64,000 nt of DNA from Nemertoderma westbladi (lineage: Eukaryota; Xenacoelomorpha; Nemertodermatida; Nemertodermatidae), in NCBI GenBank assembly GCA_032718475.1, contig JAUCBJ010006792.1, positions 1-64,000 on the forward strand, read 5' to 3'. This document shows, piece after piece, positions 44,809 through 56,868 of this stretch. Made by a program: the position numbers and the translations under genes. Position 1 is the first letter of the stretch. The number at the start of each line of letters is the position of its first letter. The notes below the pieces were generated by a model that was not told where the DNA came from, did no database searches, and worked only from the letters and a program-made list of their open reading frames with translations.

Positions 44809-46383
44809 TGACGGGCCTAGCGGCCCGATAAGGAACCGACTTTTTATTTTAAATAAAAGAGACAACAAGAATTAGTATAGAACTAATAATTATGTAAAAA
44901 TACAATCATATTTCATACAATAATTATTAATAAATTCGATCTATTATTAGTTGCTCAATTCTAGAACAAAATCGACCTGCAACTAGTGAAGACCACGTTT
45001 TGGAATTTCGAAACCACGCTGGTGCGATGCGCGATATCGTGTTTAATTAATAAATCGAAAACTCCATCAATTCATGTGCAACCAGTAATAAGAAATCGCG
45101 ATAAATGTAATTAAATAAAGATTATTCTAGAAAAATTTTCTTCAAAAAGTATGAAGTCTTGGCGTTGGTGACGCGAAACTAGGCTAGTGAGATTCAGGAT
45201 ATTGCGTTTAATATAAGAATCGAAAACGCTATCGAATTCCGTAAAGGCGTTAATAAAATACTGCAACTTTTTTGAAATTTGTAAAATTCTAGAACTAGAA
45301 AAAATTAAATTTTGAACGGCGCTATTTGGGGTTTCGAAACATGGATAGACTGAAAGAGGACATCGAATTAAGTTGAAAAATAAAAACCCCATCGAATTTG
45401 GACAAAGCGTTCCGGAGTTATAGCGGATCGAAAAAAATTGACCCCCCCCAGTCGCCAAAAATTTACAGTAATTTTAAATTTTGCAAAAAAAAATTTTTGC
45501 GTTATTTTTGATGGTGAATCGATTGGCAGTACTGGCTACGAAAATTTTTTTTTGAAATTTTTGTTCAGAAAAAAAAACATGGAAAAATTATATTTTTAAA
45601 AAGATTTGTCTTTGCCTATGGTCAGAGAATGATCCAACTCTGTAACTTGGCAATCGCTCAAATCCATTCAGCTGAATGGCACAGTAGAGTAAACTAAAGT
45701 AAATTCCCTATACAATGTTCTGAAGGGGAGACTGACAGAGAGTAATCCAACAATAAAACATTTTGCAATATTGTTGGCATTAATGTAGCCAACACACTGT
45801 GTACTTAAAGTCATTCAGCTTACATTAGCAGAGTGAGATATTCTCATAGAATGCATTGGGAAGAGTAATTCAGCTGAGGCGATAATAGATTTCTAACTAA
45901 ACCAACCAGTTAATATTTGCTTTGACAGAGTGTCCTAGGGCCTAAACAAACAGTATGGGTGTACTAAGTAGAATAATCTTGGCAACCTCATCGATTTATA
46001 CTAAGCCTTGTGTAGAAATCCATTACATAAGCCATTTTTCATCACGACACCAGCTGTTATTGGTGTTATTTTACCATTGCGCTTATGGCGTTTTTTCGTT
46101 TATGTCTATTTTTCGAGCCCACGGCTCATGGACGAAATAGCGGAACATACCAGGGACCTTAGAATCGCGGTATCCAGCCGCTGTGAAAATTTCATCAAAA
46201 TCGTTAGAGTAGTTTTTGCTGTAGGTCAGTCAGTCAGTCAGTCAGTCAGCCAGTCAATCAGTCAGCGAATTACAGTAATGAAGAACAATTCTTACAGTAA
46301 TGAACCTCTCGGTTCCTAACTAGTGACGGGCCTAGCGGCCCGATAAGGAACCGACTTTTTATTTCAAATAAAAGAGACAACGA
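44809..46383. repeat. 1.5-kb unit with type 1 joint, up to the pentanucleotide array
   Basis: A standard AT-rich body (minus ORF 45111-45458), next unit start at about 45553, core at 46080, (CAGY)n at 46228-46265, and type 1 joint at about 46303-46360. Confidence 0.85.
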
Positions 46384-46813
46384 GCTCGGCTCGGTCTTGC
46401 ACGATTGGGCACGATTAAGTTCGACTTGGCTTGATCGGCTCGGCTCGGCTCGGCTCGCCTCGGCTCGGCTCGGCTCGGTTCGGTTCGGCTCGGCTCGGTT
46501 CGGCTCGGCTCGGCTCGGCACGGCTCGGCTCGGCTCGGCTCGGCTCGGCTCGGCTCGGCTCGGCTCGGCTCGGCTCGGCTCGGCTCGGCTCGGCTCGGCT
46601 CGGCTCGGCTCGGCTCGGCTCGGCTCGGCTCGGCTCGGCTCGGCTCGGCTCGGCTCGGCTCGGCTCGGCTCGGCTCGGCTCGGCTCGGCTCGGCTCGGCT
46701 CGGCTCGGCTCGGCTCGGCTCGGCTCGGCTCGGCTCGGCTCGGCTCGGCTCGGCTCGGCTCGGCTCGGCTCGGCTCGGCTCGGCTCGGCTCGGCTCGGCT
46801 CGGCTCGGCTCGG
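46384..46813. repeat. (CGGCT)n pentanucleotide array 1
   Basis: After a seed with TCTTGCACGATTGGGCACGA, near-perfect CGGCT units run from 46436 to 46813 (about 75). A five-base repeat reads as GSARL on the plus strand and SRAEP on the minus strand in every frame, which explains the long overlapping ORFs here. They are not genes. Confidence 0.97.
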
Positions 46814-46825
46814 TCTGAGTCGACT

Positions 46826-47296
46826 CCCCGTGCTGCTCAAAGGGCGCAAATACATATATCAAAGGGTCAAAGCAAAACTCACGTGCTGCTCGAAGGGTCA
46901 AAGTCAAACAATGTGTCTATTATTTGATGTAATTCGCGTGCTGCTCGAAGGGCGCAAATACATATATCGAAGGGTCAAAGCAAAACTCACGTGCTGCTCG
47001 AAGGGTCAAAGTCAAACAATGTGTCTATTATTTGATGTAATTCACGTGCTGCTCGAAGGGCGCAAATACATATATCGAAGGGTCAAAGCAAAACTCACGT
47101 GCTGCTCGAAGGGTCAAAGTCAAACAATGTGTCTATTATTTGATGTAATTCACGTGCTGCTCGAAGGGCGCAAATACATATATCGAAGGGTCAAAGCAAA
47201 ACTCACGTGCTGCTCGAAGGGACAAAGTCAAACATCGTGTCTATTATTTGATTATCTCACGTGCTGCTAGAAGGGCGCAACTACATATATCGAAAC
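46826..47296. repeat. 108-bp tandem repeat with paired CACGTG motifs
   Basis: CTGCTCGAAGGGCGCAAATA recurs at 46941, 47049 and 47157. Each 108-bp unit has two diverged halves, each with CACGTGCTGCTCGAAGG, so an E-box-like CACGTG comes about every 54 bp. Other copies are at 49842-50093, 59777-60009 and 61963-62290. Confidence 0.9.
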
Positions 47297-47889
47297 AAGC
47301 CCCTGTCTTGTATTTTAATTATATCAGAAATCCTTGCCTTCAGTACAAATATCTAAAAATTCATTCACCTGAAGTATGGGTAACATTATAAATTCGTTTT
47401 TCGCACAGTAGAGTTAACTAAGCAAATACCCTCCAGGTTGACTGAATGATTTTATTAATGTTTGCCATGCATAATGTACTATATTTGGGTCCCATGACCC
47501 ACCCCATTGAACAGCTTTGCTTACATCTGATAGAAAGTAATCCCAAATTAACTTCCCTCTACGAAAATTATTTTAATTAAATACATACAACATAGCAGTC
47601 AACTCTGCAATCAACAGTACACAATAACTAAAATGGCATTCAGCTTACCAGCTATTCGCATTAAGCTAATAGATATTCGATTTCATTGGATTCAGCGAGT
47701 GTGTGAGGGCTATTGGGAGAGCAATCAGCTTATGATGTAATACATTAGAATGCACGGCTTTTGTTTGCTTACTGTCTGAGTTGTAGAGTGAGGATAATAC
47801 TTGGCAGAGAAAGCATTTCCTCGTTAGGTGGCCATTCCTATAGAATAGCATTACTAGGCTATCTCTATCCATTTTTCATGAGAGCCAGC
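47297..47889. repeat. 600-bp linker module
   Basis: It starts CAAGCCCCTGTCTTGTATTT and ends CCATTTTTCATGAG(A/T)GCCAGC before a core module. It recurs at 50094-50690, 60010-60600 (with a deletion and an insertion) and 62291-62890. I see no gene in it. Confidence 0.9.
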
Positions 47890-48109
47890 TGGTGTTTTTA
47901 TCATTGCGCCTATGGCGTTTTTTCGTTTATGTCTATTTTTCGAGCCCACGGCTCATGGACGAAATAGCGGAACATACCAGGGACCTTAGAATCGCGGTAT
48001 CCAGCCGCTGTGAAAATTTCATCAAAATCGTTAGAGTAGTTTTGGCTGTAGATCAGCCAGCCAGTCTCGAGCAATTCTTACAGTAATGAACCTCTCGGTT
48101 CCTAACTAG
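47890..48109. repeat. Core module with a mixed joint (type 1 left, type 2 right)
   Basis: The core is followed by short (CAGY)n and GAACCTCTCGGTTC, then CTAACTAG (48102-48109). The sequence on the far side is the type 2 hairpin. Confidence 0.85.
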
Positions 48110-48443
48110 AGACGGCGTCAAGACGCCGTTAAGCAAGTCGGAAGTCATCAATCAAATGTAAATTCCATCAACAAGCTGTCATTGGTGTTATTTTACCATT
48201 GCGCCTATGGCGTTTTTTCGTTTATGTCTATTTTTCGAGCCCACGGCTCATGGACGAAATAGCGGAACATACCAGGGACCTTAGAATCGCGGTATCTAGC
48301 CGCTGTGAAAATTTCATCAAAATCGTTAGAGTAGTTTTGGCTGTAGATCAGCCAGCCAGCCAGCCAGCCAGTCAGCCAGCCAGCCAGCCAGTCAATCAGC
48401 CAACAATTCTTACAGTAATCAAGTCCTACGACTTGCTAACTAG
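48110..48443. repeat. Minimal type 2 cassette (334 bp), second copy
   Basis: It has the same ends and contents as 44480-44808. The type 1 left arm precedes it and the type 1 hairpin follows it, so it sits exactly inside a type 1 joint. Its (CAGY)n tract (48348-48400) is longer than in the first copy. Confidence 0.8.
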
Positions 48444-48503
48444 TGACGGGCCTAGCGGCCCGATAAGGAACCGACTTTTTATTTCAAATAAAAGAGACAA
48501 CGA

Positions 48504-49829
48504 GCTCGGCTCGGTCTTGCACGATTGGGCACGATTAAGTTCGACTTGGCTTGATCGGCTCGGCTCGGCTCGGTTCGGCTCGGCTCGGCTCGGTTCGGTT
48601 CGGCTCGGCTCGGCTCGGCTCGGCTCGGCTCGGCTCGGCTCGGCTCGGCTCGGCTCGGCTCGGCTCGGCTCGGCTCGGCTCGGCTCGGCTCGGCTCGGCT
48701 CGGCTCGGCTCGGCTCGGCTCGGCTCGGCTCGGCTCGGCTCGGCTCGGCTCGGCTCGGCTCGGCTCGGCTCGGCTCGGCTCGGCTCGGCTCGGCTCGGCT
48801 CGGCTCGGCTCGGCTCGGCACGGCTCGGCTCGGCTCGGCTCGGCTCGGCTCGGCTCGGCTCGGCTCGGCTCGGCTCGGCTCGGCTCGGCTCGGCTCGGCT
48901 CGGTTCGCTCGGCTCGGTTCGGCTCGGCTCGGCTCGGCTCGGCTCGGCTCGGCTCGGCTCGGCTCGGCTCGGCTCGGCTCGGCACGGCTCGGCTCGGCTC
49001 GGCTCGGCTCGGCTTCGGCACGGCTCGGCACGGCTCGGCTCGGCTCGGCTCGGCTCGGCTCGGCTCGGCTCGGCTCGGCTCGGCTCGGCTCGGCTCGGCT
49101 CGGCTCGGCTCGGCTCGGCTCGGCTCGGCTCGGCTCGGCTCGGCTCGGCTCGGCTCGGCTCGGCTCGGCTCGGCTCGGCTCGGCTCGGCTCGGCACGGCT
49201 CGGCTCGGCTCGGCTCGGCTCGGCTCGGCTCGGCTCGGCTCGGCTCGGCTCGGCTCGGCTCGGCTCGGCTCGGCTCGGCTCGGCTCGGCTCGGCTCGGCT
49301 CGGCTCGGCTCGGCTCGGCTCGGCTCGGCTCGGCTCGGCTCGGCTCGGCTCGGCTCGGCTCGGCTCGGCTCGGCTCGGCTCGGCTCGGCTCGGCTCGGCT
49401 CGGCTCGGCTCGGCTCGGCTCGGCTCGGCTCGGCTCGGCTCGGCTCGGCTCGGCTCGGCTCGGCTCGGCTCGGCTCGGCTCGGCTCGGCTCGGCTCGGCT
49501 CGGCTCGGCACGGCTCGGCACGGCACGGCTCGGCTCGGCTCGGCTCGGCTCGGCTCGGCTCGGCTCGGCTCGGCTCGGCTCGGCTCGGCTCGGCTCGGCT
49601 CGGCTCGGCTCGGCTCGGCTCGGCTCGGCTCTACTCGGCTCGGCTCGGCTCGGCTCGGCTCGGCTCGGCTCGGCTCGGCTCGGCTCGGCTCGGCTCGGCT
49701 CGGCTCGGCTCGGCTCGGCTCGGCTCGGCTCGGCTCGGCTCGGCTCGGCTCGGCTCGGCTCGGCTCGGCTCGGCTCGGCTCGGCTCGGCTCGGCTCGGCT
49801 CGGCTCGGCTCGGCTCGGCTCGGCTCGGT
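48504..49829. repeat. (CGGCT)n pentanucleotide array 2, the longest
   Basis: The same seed as array 1 leads into about 255 units (48556-49829). Rare CGGCA and CGGTT variants and a few indels (near 48902, 49013 and 49630) interrupt it. High purity points to recent expansion, and the assembled length may be wrong. Confidence 0.97.
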
Positions 49830-49841
49830 CTGAGTCGACTC

Positions 49842-50093
49842 CCCGTGCTGCTCGAAGGGCGCAAATACATATATCGAAGGGTCAAAGCAAAACTCACGTG
49901 CTGCTCGAAGGGACAAAGTCAAACAATGTGTCTATTATTTGATGTAATTCACGTGCTGCTCGAAGGGCGCAAATACATATATCGAAGGCTCAAAGCAAAA
50001 CTCACGTGCTGCTCGAAGGGACAAAGTCAAACATTGTGTCTATTATTTGATTATCTCACGTGCTGCTAGAAGGGCGCAACTACATATATCGAA
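49842..50093. repeat. 108-bp repeat with CACGTG motifs, second array
   Basis: About 2.3 units, ending CATATATCGAAACAAGCCCC as in the other arrays, which leads into the linker module. Confidence 0.88.
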
Positions 50094-50915
50094 ACAAGCC
50101 CCTGTCTTGTATTTTAATTATATCAGAAATCCTTGCCTTCAGTACAAATATCTAAAAATTCATTCACCTGAAGTATGGGTAACATTATAAATTCGTTTTT
50201 CGCACAGTAGAGTTAACTAAGCAAATACCCTCCAGGTTGACTGAATGATTTTATTAATGTTTGCCATGCATAATGTACTATATTTGGGTCCCATGACCCA
50301 CCCCCATTGAACAGCTTTGCTTACATCTGATAGAAAGTAATCCCAAATTAACTTCCCTCTACGAAAATTATTTTAATTAAATACATACAACATAGCAGTC
50401 TACTCTACAGTCAACAGTTCACAATAACTAAAATGGCATTCAGCTCTACCAGCTATTCGCATTAAGCTAATAGATATACGATTTCATTCGATTCAGTGAG
50501 TGTGTGAGGGCTATTGGGAGAGCAATCAGCTTATGATGTAATACATTAGAATCCCACGGCTTTTGTTTGCTTACTGTCTGAGTTGTAGAGTGAGGATAAT
50601 ACTTGGCACAGAAAGCATTTCCTTGTTAGGTGGCCATTCCTATAGAATAGCATTACTAGGCCATCTCTATCCATTTTTCATGAGTGCCAGCTGGTGTTTT
50701 TATCATTGCGCCTATGGCGTTTTTTCGTTTATGTCCATTTTTCGAGCCCACGGCTCATGGACGAAATAGCGGAACATACCAGGGACCTTAGAATCGCGGT
50801 ATCTAGCCGCTGTGAAAATTTCATCAAAATCGTTAGAGTAGTTTTGGCTGTAGATCAGTCAGTCAGCCAGTCAGTCACGAGCAATTCTTACAGTAATGAA
50901 CCTCTCGGTTCCTAA
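50094..50915. repeat. 600-bp linker and core module
   Basis: The linker is near-identical to 47297-47889. The core is at 50707 and (CAGY)n at 50856. The joint is lost: GGTTCCTAAA runs into 1.5-kb-unit sequence at about 50915 without hairpin or CTAACTAG. Confidence 0.88.
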
Positions 50916-52988
50916 AGACTGAATGAGAGTATTCCAACAATAAAACATTTTGCAATAATGTTGGCATTAATGTAGCCAACACACTGTGTACGTAAGTCAT
51001 TCAACTTACATTAGCAGAGTGAGATATATTTCAAACTAAACCAACCAGTTAATATTTGCTTTGACAGAGTGTCCAAGGGCCTAAACAAACAGTATGGGTG
51101 TACTGAGTACAATAATCTTGGCAACCTCACCGATTTATACTAAGCCTTGTGTAGAAATGCATTACATAAGCCATTTTTCATCACGACACCAGCTGTCATT
51201 GGTGTTACTTTACCATTGCGCCTATGGCGTTTTTTCGTTTATGTCTATTTTTCGAGCCCACGGCTCATGGACGAAATAGCGGAACATACCAGGGACCTTA
51301 GAATCGCGGTATCAAGCCGCTGTGAACATTTCATCAAAATCGTTAGAGTAGTTTTGGCTGTAGATTAGCCAGTCAGCCAGCCAGCCACGAGCAATTCTTA
51401 CAGTAATGAACCTCTCGGTTCCTAACTAGTGACGGGCCTAGCGGCCCGATAAGGAACCGACTTTTTATTTTAAATAAAAGAGACAACGAGAATTAGTATA
51501 GAACTAATAATTATGTAAAAATACAATCATATTTCATACAATAATTATTAATAAATTCGATCTATTATTAGTTGCTCAATTCTAGAACAAAATCGACCTG
51601 CAACTAGTGAAGACCTCGTTTTGGAATTTCGAAACCACGCTGGTGCGATGCGCGATATTGTGTTTAGTTAATAAATTGAAAACTCCATCAATTCATGTGC
51701 AACCAGTAATAAGAAATCGCGATAAATGTAATTAAATAAAAATTATTCTAGAAAAATTTTCCTCAAAAAGTATGAAGCCTTGGCGTTGGTGACGCGAAAC
51801 TAGGCAAGTGAGATTCAGGATATTGCGTTTAATATAAAAATCGAAAACGCTATCGAATTCCGTAAAGGCGTTAATAAAATACTGCAACTTTTTTGAAATT
51901 TGTAAAATTCTAGAACTAGAAAAAAATAATTTTTGAACGGCGCTGTTTGGGGTTTCGAAACATGGATAGGCTGAAAGAGGACATCGAATTAAGTTGAAAA
52001 ATGAAAACCCCATCGAATTTGGACGAAGCATTCCGGAGTAATAGCGGATCGAAAAAAATTGACCCCCCCCAGTCGCCAAAAATTTACAGTAGTTTAAAAT
52101 TTTGCAAAAAAAATTTTTTGCGTTATTTTTGATGGCGAATCGATTGGCAGTACTGGCTACGAAAATTTTTTTTTGAAATTTTTGGTCTGAAAAAAAAACA
52201 TGGAAAAAGTATATTTTTAAAAAGATTTGATGTCTTTGCCTATGGTCAGAGAATGATCCAACTCTGTAACTTGGCAATCGCTCAAATCCATTCAGCTGAA
52301 TGGCACAGTAGAGTAAACTAAAGTAAATTCCCTATACAATGTTCTGAAGGGGAGACTGACAGAGAGTAATCCAACAATAAAACATTTTGCAATAATGTTG
52401 GCATTAATGTAGCCAAGACACTGCACTGTGTACTAAACCGTCATTCAGCTTACATTAGCAGAGTGAGATATTCCCATAGGTGGCATTGGGAAGAGTAATT
52501 CAGCTGAGGCGATATTAGATTTCAAACTAAACCAACCAGTTAATATTTGCTTTGACAGAGAGTGCAGGGCCTAAACAAACAGTATGGGTGTACTAAGTAC
52601 AATAATCTTGGCAACCTCATCGATTTATACTAAGCCTTGTGTAGAAATGCATTACATAAGCCATTTTTCATCAGGACACCAGCTGTCATGGGTGTTATTT
52701 TACCATTGCGCCTTTGGCGTTTTTTCGTTTATCTCTATTTTTCGAGCCCAGAGGCTATGGACGGAGTAGCCGATCATGCCAGGGACCTTAGAATCGCGGT
52801 ATCTAGATGCTGTGAAAATTTCATCAAAATCGTTAGAGTAGTTTTGGCTATAGATTAACCAGCCAGCCAGCCAGTCAATCAGCCAACAATTCTTACAGTA
52901 ATGAACCTCTCGGTTCCTAACTAGTGACGGGCCTAGCGGCCCGATAAGGAACCGACTTTTTATTTCAAATCAAATAAAAGAGACAACG
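50916..52988. repeat. 1.5-kb units with two core modules
   Basis: Partial unit, core at 51218, type 1 joint at about 51405-51460, full AT-rich body (longest clean minus frame 51732-52277), then a unit with the diverged core at 52708 and a joint at about 52905-52960. Confidence 0.87.
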
Positions 52989-53740
52989 AGCTCGGCTCGG
53001 TCTGGCATGATTGGGCCCGATTCAGTTCGAATTGGCTTGATCGGCTCGGTTTGGCTCGATTGGTCTCGACTCAGCTCGGTTGGGCTCGAATCGGCTCGAT
53101 TGGGATTGATTGGGGTTGACTCGGCTCGATTTGGCTCAACTTGGCTCAGTCCGGCTCGACTGGGCTCGGTCCGGCTTAATTGGGCTCGACTAGGCTTGAT
53201 TGGGCTCGACTTGGCTCTATTGGGCTCGACTCGATTCGATTGGGCTTAACTCGGCTCAGTCTGGCTCGACTCGGCTTGATTATGCTCAACTCGGCTCTTT
53301 CCGGCTCGACTCAGCTCGATTGGGCTCGACTCTGCTTGATTGGTCTCGACTCGACTCAGTCCGGCTCAATTTGGCGTGACACGGCTCGACTCGGCTCGAT
53401 TGGGATCTGCTCGGCTCGGTCTGAGTCGACTCAGCTTTATTCGGCTCAATCGGCTCGATTGGGTTCGACTCGGCTCGGTCTGGCTCGACTTGGCTCAATT
53501 GGGCTCGATTCGACTCAATTGATTGGGATTGATTGGGCTTGACTCGGCTCGATTTGGCTCAAATTGGCCCAGTCTGGCACGATTGGGCTCGACTTGGCTC
53601 GGTCCCGCTCAATTGGGCTCGACTAGGATTGATTGGGCTCTACTCGGCTCTTTTGGGCTCGACTTGACTCGATTGGGCTTGACTCGGCTCAGTCTGGCTT
53701 GCTCGGCCTGATTGGGCTCAACTCGGCTCCATTCGGGTGA
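52989..53740. repeat. Degenerate GGCTCGA(C/T)-type array
   Basis: Irregular words such as GGCTCGACTCGGCTCGATTG replace pure CGGCT. The seed and position are the same as in the pure arrays. Both strands show spurious ORFs. It rejoins the 1.5-kb unit at GTGAAGACCTCG (53738). Confidence 0.9.
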
Positions 53741-55084
53741 AGACCTCGTTTTGGAATTTCGAAACCACGCTGGTGCGATGCGCGATATCGTGTTTAGTTA
53801 ATAAATTGAAAACTCCATCAGTTCATGTGCAACCAGTAATAAGAAATCGCGATAAATGTAATTAAATAAAAAAATTATTCTAGAAAAATTTTCCTCAAAA
53901 AGTATGAAGTCTTGGCATTGGTGACGCGAAACTAAGCTAGTGAGATTCAGGATATTGCGTTTAATATAAAAATCGAAAACGCTATCGAATTCCGTAAAGG
54001 CGTTAATAAAATACTGCAACTTTTTTGAAATTTGTAAAATTCTAGAACTAGGAAAAATTAATTTTTGAACGGCGCTGTTTGGGGTTTCCAAACATGGATA
54101 GGCTGAAAGAGGACATCGAATTAAGTTGAAAAATGAAAACCCCATCCAATTTGGACAAAGCGTTCCGGAGTTATAGCGGATCGAAAAAAATTGCCCCCCC
54201 CCCCCCCAGTCGCCAAAAATTTACAGTAATTTAAAATTTTGCAAAAAAAATTTTTTGCGTTATTTTTGATGGCGAATCGATTGGCAGTACTGGCTACAAA
54301 AAATTTTTTTTTGAAATTTTTGGTCAGAAAAAAAACATGGAAAAAGTATATTTTTAAAAAGATTTCATGTCTTTGCCTATGGTCAGAGAATGATCCAACT
54401 CTGTAACTTGGCAATCGCTCAGAGTATCAGTATAAGGCTGAGTAAACATTCCACCTTATAAGCATACAGCCTCCACAGTATTAATGTTGGCATTAATGTA
54501 GCCGATACACTGTATACCTAATAGTCATTCAGCAGGGGGAAGAGTTATTCAGCTGAGGCGGTAATAGATTGCAAACTAAACCAACCAGTTGGCAGCCTCA
54601 TCGATTTATACTAAGCCTGTGTAGAACCACAAACTAAATCAACCAGTTAATATTTGCTTTGACAGGGCCTAAACAAACAGTATGGGTGTACTGAGTACAA
54701 TAATCTTGGCAACCTCATCGATTTATACTAAGCCTTGTGTAGAAATCCAATACATAAGCCATTTTTCATCACGACACCAGCTGTTATTGGTGTTATTTTA
54801 CCATTGCGCCTATGGCGTTTTTTCGTTTATGTCTATTTTTCGAGCCCACGGCTCATGGACGAAATAGCGGAACATACCAGGGACCTTAGAATCGCGGTAT
54901 GTAGCCGCTGTGAAAATTTCATCAAAATCGTTAGAGTAGTTTTGGCTGTAGATTAGCCAGCCAGTCAATCAATCAATCAATCAGCCAACAATTCTTACAG
55001 TAATGAACCTCTCGGTTCCTAACTAGTGACGGGCCTAGCGGCCCGATAAGGAACCGACTTTTTATTTCAAATAATAGAGACAAC
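53741..55084. repeat. 1.5-kb unit body, next unit and core
   Basis: It has a long C tract at about 54194-54208, the 250-bp repeat end at 54420-54490, core at 54804, (CAGY)n at about 54956-54984 and type 1 joint at about 55008-55060. Confidence 0.87.
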
Positions 55085-55611
55085 GAGCTTGGGTCAGTCT
55101 GGCACGATTGGGCTCGATTCAGTTCGACTTGGCTTGATCGGCTCGGTTTGGCTCGATTGGGCTCGACTCGGCTTGATTGGGCTCGACTCGACTCAGCTCG
55201 ATTCGTCTCAATCGCTTCATTGGGCTTGACTTAGCTCGGTCCGGCTCGACTCGGCTATTGGTCTCGACTCGGCTCGATTGGGCTCGAATCGGCTCGATTG
55301 GGATTGATTGGGCTTGACTCGGCTCGATTTAGCTCAACTTGGCTCAGTCCGGCTTGACTGGGCTCGGTCCAGTTCAATTGGGCTCGACTAGGCTTGATTA
55401 GGCTCGACTCGGCTCTATTGGGCTCGACTCGATTCGATTAGACTCAACTCGCCTCTGTGCGGCTCGACTTGGCTCGATTGGGCTCGACTCAGCTTGATTG
55501 GTCTCGACTCGACTCAGTCCAGCTCAATTTGGCGTGACACGGCTCGAATCGGCTCGATTGGGCTCGGCTCGGCTCGGTCTGAGTCAACTCAACTCGATTT
55601 GGCTCAATCGA
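55085..55611. repeat. Degenerate GGCTCGA(C/T)-type array
   Basis: As at 52989-53740 but shorter. It fuses directly to the middle of a core module at GAGCCCACGGCTC (55613). Confidence 0.9.
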
Positions 55612-56868
55612 GCCCACGGCTCATGGACGAAATAGCGGAACATACCAGGGACCTTAGAATCGCGGTATCTAGCCGCTGTGAAAATTTCATCAAAATCGTT
55701 AGAGTAGTTTTGGCTGTAGATCAGTCAGTCAGCCAGCCAGCCAGTCAGTCAGTCAGCCACGAGCAATTCTTACAGTAATGAACCTCTCGGTTCCTAACTA
55801 GTGACGGGCCTAGCGGCCCGATAAGGAACCGACTTTTTATTTTAAATAAAAGAGACAACGAGAATTAGTATAGAACTAATAATTATGTAAAAATACAATC
55901 ATATTTCATACAATAATTATTAATAAATTCGATCTATTATTAGTTGCTCAATTCTAGAACAAAATCGACCTGCAACTAGTGAAGACCTCGTTTTGGAATT
56001 TCGAAACCACGCTGGTGCGATGCGCGATATCGTGTTTGGTTAATAAATTGAAAACTCCATCAGTTCATCTGCAACCAGTAATAAGAAATCGCGATAAATG
56101 TAATTAAATAAAAATTAATCTAGAAAAATTTTCCTCAAAAAGTATGAAGTCTTGGCATTGGTGACGCGAAACTAGGCTATTGAGATTCAGGATATTGCGT
56201 TTAATATAAAAATCGAAAACGCTATCGAATTCCGTAAAGGCGTTAATAAAATACTGCAACTTGTTTGAAATTTGTAAAATTCTAGAACTAGAAAAAATTA
56301 ATTTTTGAACGGCGCTGAGAGGACATCGAATTAAGTTGAAAAATGAAAACCCCATCGAATTTGGACAGAGCGTTCCGGAGTTATAGCGGATCGAAAAAAA
56401 TTGACCCCCCCCAGTCGCCAAAAATTTACAGTAATTTAAAATTTTGCAAAAAAAATTTTTTGCGTTATTTTTGATGGCGAATCGATTGGCAGTACTGGCT
56501 ACAAAAATTTTTTTTTGAAATTTTAGGTCAGAAAAAAAAACATGGAAAAAGTATATTTTTAAAAAGATTTCATGTCTTTGCATATGGTCAGAGAATGATC
56601 CAACTCTGTAACTTGGCAATCGCTCAAATCCATTCAGCTGAATGGCACAGTAGAGTAAACTAAAGTAAATTCCCAATACAATGTTCTGAAGGGGAGACTG
56701 ACAGAGAGTAATCCAACCATAAAACACTTTGCAATAATGTTGGCATTAATGTAGCCAAGAAGTGATTTTTATATTTCAAACTATAATGTTAGTCTTAGCC
56801 TTACAGAGTATCAGTATAAGGCTGAGTAAACATTCCACCTTATAAGCATACAGCCTCCACAGTATTAA
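55612..56868. repeat. Partial core, 1.5-kb body and 250-bp repeat end
   Basis: The core lacks its 5' half. The joint is at about 55783-55835. The body carries the longest minus frame (56104-56727) and lacks about 40 bp near 56318. The 250-bp repeat end (56760-56868) leads to the MITE insertion site TTAA (56865-56868). Confidence 0.85.

Noticed and set aside
46359-47270. ORFs of 182 and 279 codons across array 1 and the 108-bp repeats
   Set aside because: Same cause as above. The extension KAKLTCCSKGQSQT is just the 108-bp repeat, whose period is a multiple of three.
48199-49942. Long ORFs of GSARL or SRAEP repeats on both strands (for example 544, 498 and 463 codons)
   Set aside because: A pure 5-bp repeat without stops is open in all six frames and gives the same five-residue repeat. 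These are repeat artefacts, some fused to the core module frame.
53007-53711. ORFs reading RLGLIGLDSARFGS in degenerate arrays
   Set aside because: They arise from GGCTCGATTGGGCTCGACT-type repeats on one or both strands, with no conserved length between arrays.
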